Assembly: GCF_010882175.1 (NCBI RefSeq)
Contig: NZ_WKLH01000001.1
Coordinates: 372,001-436,000, forward strand
Length of the DNA stretch: 64,000 nucleotides
Source: Mangrovibacterium lignilyticum
Lineage (GTDB): Bacteria; Bacteroidota; Bacteroidia; Bacteroidales; Prolixibacteraceae
Direction of reading: 5' to 3'
This document shows positions 63,195 to 64,000 of this stretch, in pieces; the first letter of the stretch is position 1; the number at the start of each line of letters is the position of its first letter. The position numbers were made by a program, and so were the translations under genes. The notes beneath the pieces were generated by a model that searched no databases, was not told the origin of the DNA, and saw only the letters and a list, made by a program, of their open reading frames with translations.

Positions 63195-63471
63195 CCTTTC
63201 AATTGCCAATTAAGCATTCAACACTTCCTTATTATTATCTGTATCCTGCCTGTCTACCCTTGACAACCACCCCATCACCTTGGTTAAAATTTATTAAACA
63301 ATAAAATTTATTTCCGGAAGTTTTGTAACTTGATTTGGACGCAAACACCTTAATTCGGTTGACAACATTAAAACAAACTTACAGGAAATATGGCAGGAAG
63401 TTTGTTACTATAAATACGCAACCTGCCTTGGGTTTCGGCATCTTGTCATTAACGACCAACTTTATTTAGCT
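63195..63471 (+). promoter_or_regulatory. Upstream region of the last lipoprotein gene
   Basis: A 277-bp AT-rich gap. TTTG near 63399-63402 is followed after 19 bases by TGCCTTGG, a partial match to the -7 box about 45 bp before the ATG. Nothing else is recognised. Confidence 0.2.
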
Positions 63472-64000
63472 ATGAAACAACTACCTGTTTTATTCTTATT
63501 CATCCTTTTCGCTTTTGTCTCTTGTGAAGAGGACTCCAATACGCTCACATCCATTAAAGGCGACAGCGGCATTACTTACGACGAAAGTTACAGCCAATGG
63601 CAAAAGCTCAAAGCTCAAAACGGAAATTCATATACCTATACCTTGTCCTTCACATCGTGGACCGGATACGGCAGCGCTACAACCTTAACAATAGAAGATG
63701 GCCTGGTCGCCGAACGTTCTTACGTTTCCTATGAGATGAAGTACCCGGAAAACGAGATGGTTGTTTTAGAATCATACACCGAAACCGGTGACGACTTAGG
63801 CAGCCATGACAAAGGAGTTCCGCTTTTCAATATCGATGATTTGTATGATACCTGTGCCAGCGACTACCTGGTTGTTGACGAAGCAAACAACACGCTCTAT
63901 TTCAATACCGATCCTACGGGAATTATGAATACCTGCGGCTATGTTCCCGACAACTGTGCCGACGATTGCTATGTTGGAATCAACATTGAGTCGTTTAGCT
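63472..64000 (+). CDS. Lipoprotein, unknown function (3' truncated by window end)
   Basis: The ATG at 63472 opens a frame of 176 codons that runs off the window. A lipoprotein signal (MKQLPVLFLFILFAFVSC) puts C18 at the lipid site. The mature part is acidic, with a DSGITYDESYSQWQKLKAQN start, beta-strand-like text such as YTYTLSFTSWTGYG and four cysteines in a late CGYVPDNCADDCYVG stretch plus one in YDTCASDYL, which suggests disulfides. DUF6174-like lipoproteins share the ESYSQWQKLK...YTYTL pattern, so that family is the best guess. Confidence 0.6.
   Translation, partial: MKQLPVLFLFILFAFVSCEEDSNTLTSIKGDSGITYDESYSQWQKLKAQNGNSYTYTLSFTSWTGYGSATTLTIEDGLVAERSYVSYEMKYPENEMVVLESYTETGDDLGSHDKGVPLFNIDDLYDTCASDYLVVDEANNTLYFNTDPTGIMNTCGYVPDNCADDCYVGINIESFS

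Overview
The window reads as the chromosome of a Bacteroidota bacterium, most likely of the Marinilabiliales/Prolixibacteraceae type. The evidence is: families typical of that phylum (DUF4199 next to a DPM-type glycosyltransferase, DUF6132, DUF3570/DUF4266, multi-DUF349 protein, AddB-like PD-(D/E)XK nuclease, GntR regulators with sugar-binding-like sensor domains); few Shine-Dalgarno sequences; and promoters that fit the Bacteroidetes consensus TTTG-N19-21-TAnnTTTG, seen best ahead of the SRP RNA and pyrG. Placement below phylum is inference. No rRNA, CRISPR, transposase, phage or SusC/SusD gene is visible.

Layout. 1-3.7 kb: the end of an Omp85/BamA-like gene, a tandem array of about 41-bp hairpin units, and two ion/solute transporters (DUF819, NhaC). 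3.9-10.5 kb: a giant secreted 24-repeat TPR-like protein, a PAS histidine kinase, a thioredoxin and a small DUF6132 membrane protein whose end looks frameshifted. 10.7-11.2 kb: a minus-strand stable-RNA operon (SRP RNA, tRNA-Thr, -Tyr, -Gly). 11.5-19.6 kb: DUF4199 plus glycosyltransferase, an MFS carrier, a cytidylate-kinase-like protein, Xaa-Pro aminopeptidase, NDH-2 and a GntR regulator. 19.7-24.9 kb: a redox island with a response regulator, the operon thioredoxin-ApbE-DUF4266-DUF3570, a Nif11-like small protein behind overlapping alternative hairpins, and an exported 1-Cys peroxiredoxin. 25-28 kb: an M49-like lipoprotein peptidase, an ABM protein, an SNase-like nuclease and a 105-bp minisatellite rich in short dyads. 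28-39.7 kb: housekeeping genes (yidC, pyrG, DUF349 protein, Hsp20, trmD, AddB-like nuclease, SIMPL protein, lipoprotein cytochrome c). 39.9-51 kb: an AsmA-like giant protein, envelope glycan genes (three GT2, one GT39, PAP2) and a C1 peptidase. 51.5-61.1 kb: a saccharide-degradation operon (GH2, GH3, GH31), an AraC regulator and the ribulose-monophosphate pair hxlB-hxlA. 61-64 kb: DUF202, VOC and LuxR-type genes, a small membrane protein and a lipoprotein cut by the window end.

How the genes may work together. The best candidate for an under-described system is the 20.4-23.4 kb operon. A periplasmic thioredoxin, an FMN transferase, a 53-residue mature lipoprotein ending in a conserved-looking Gly/Cys tail, and a beta-rich outer-membrane-like protein would make an extracytoplasmic flavin/thiol module. 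The Nif11-like gene and the peroxiredoxin follow directly. The second coherent unit is the glycan operon: GH2, GH3 and GH31 would trim a beta-galactosyl/alpha-xylosyl/beta-glucosyl substrate such as a xyloglucan oligosaccharide. The AraC regulator probably reads the divergent 156-bp region shared with hxlBA.
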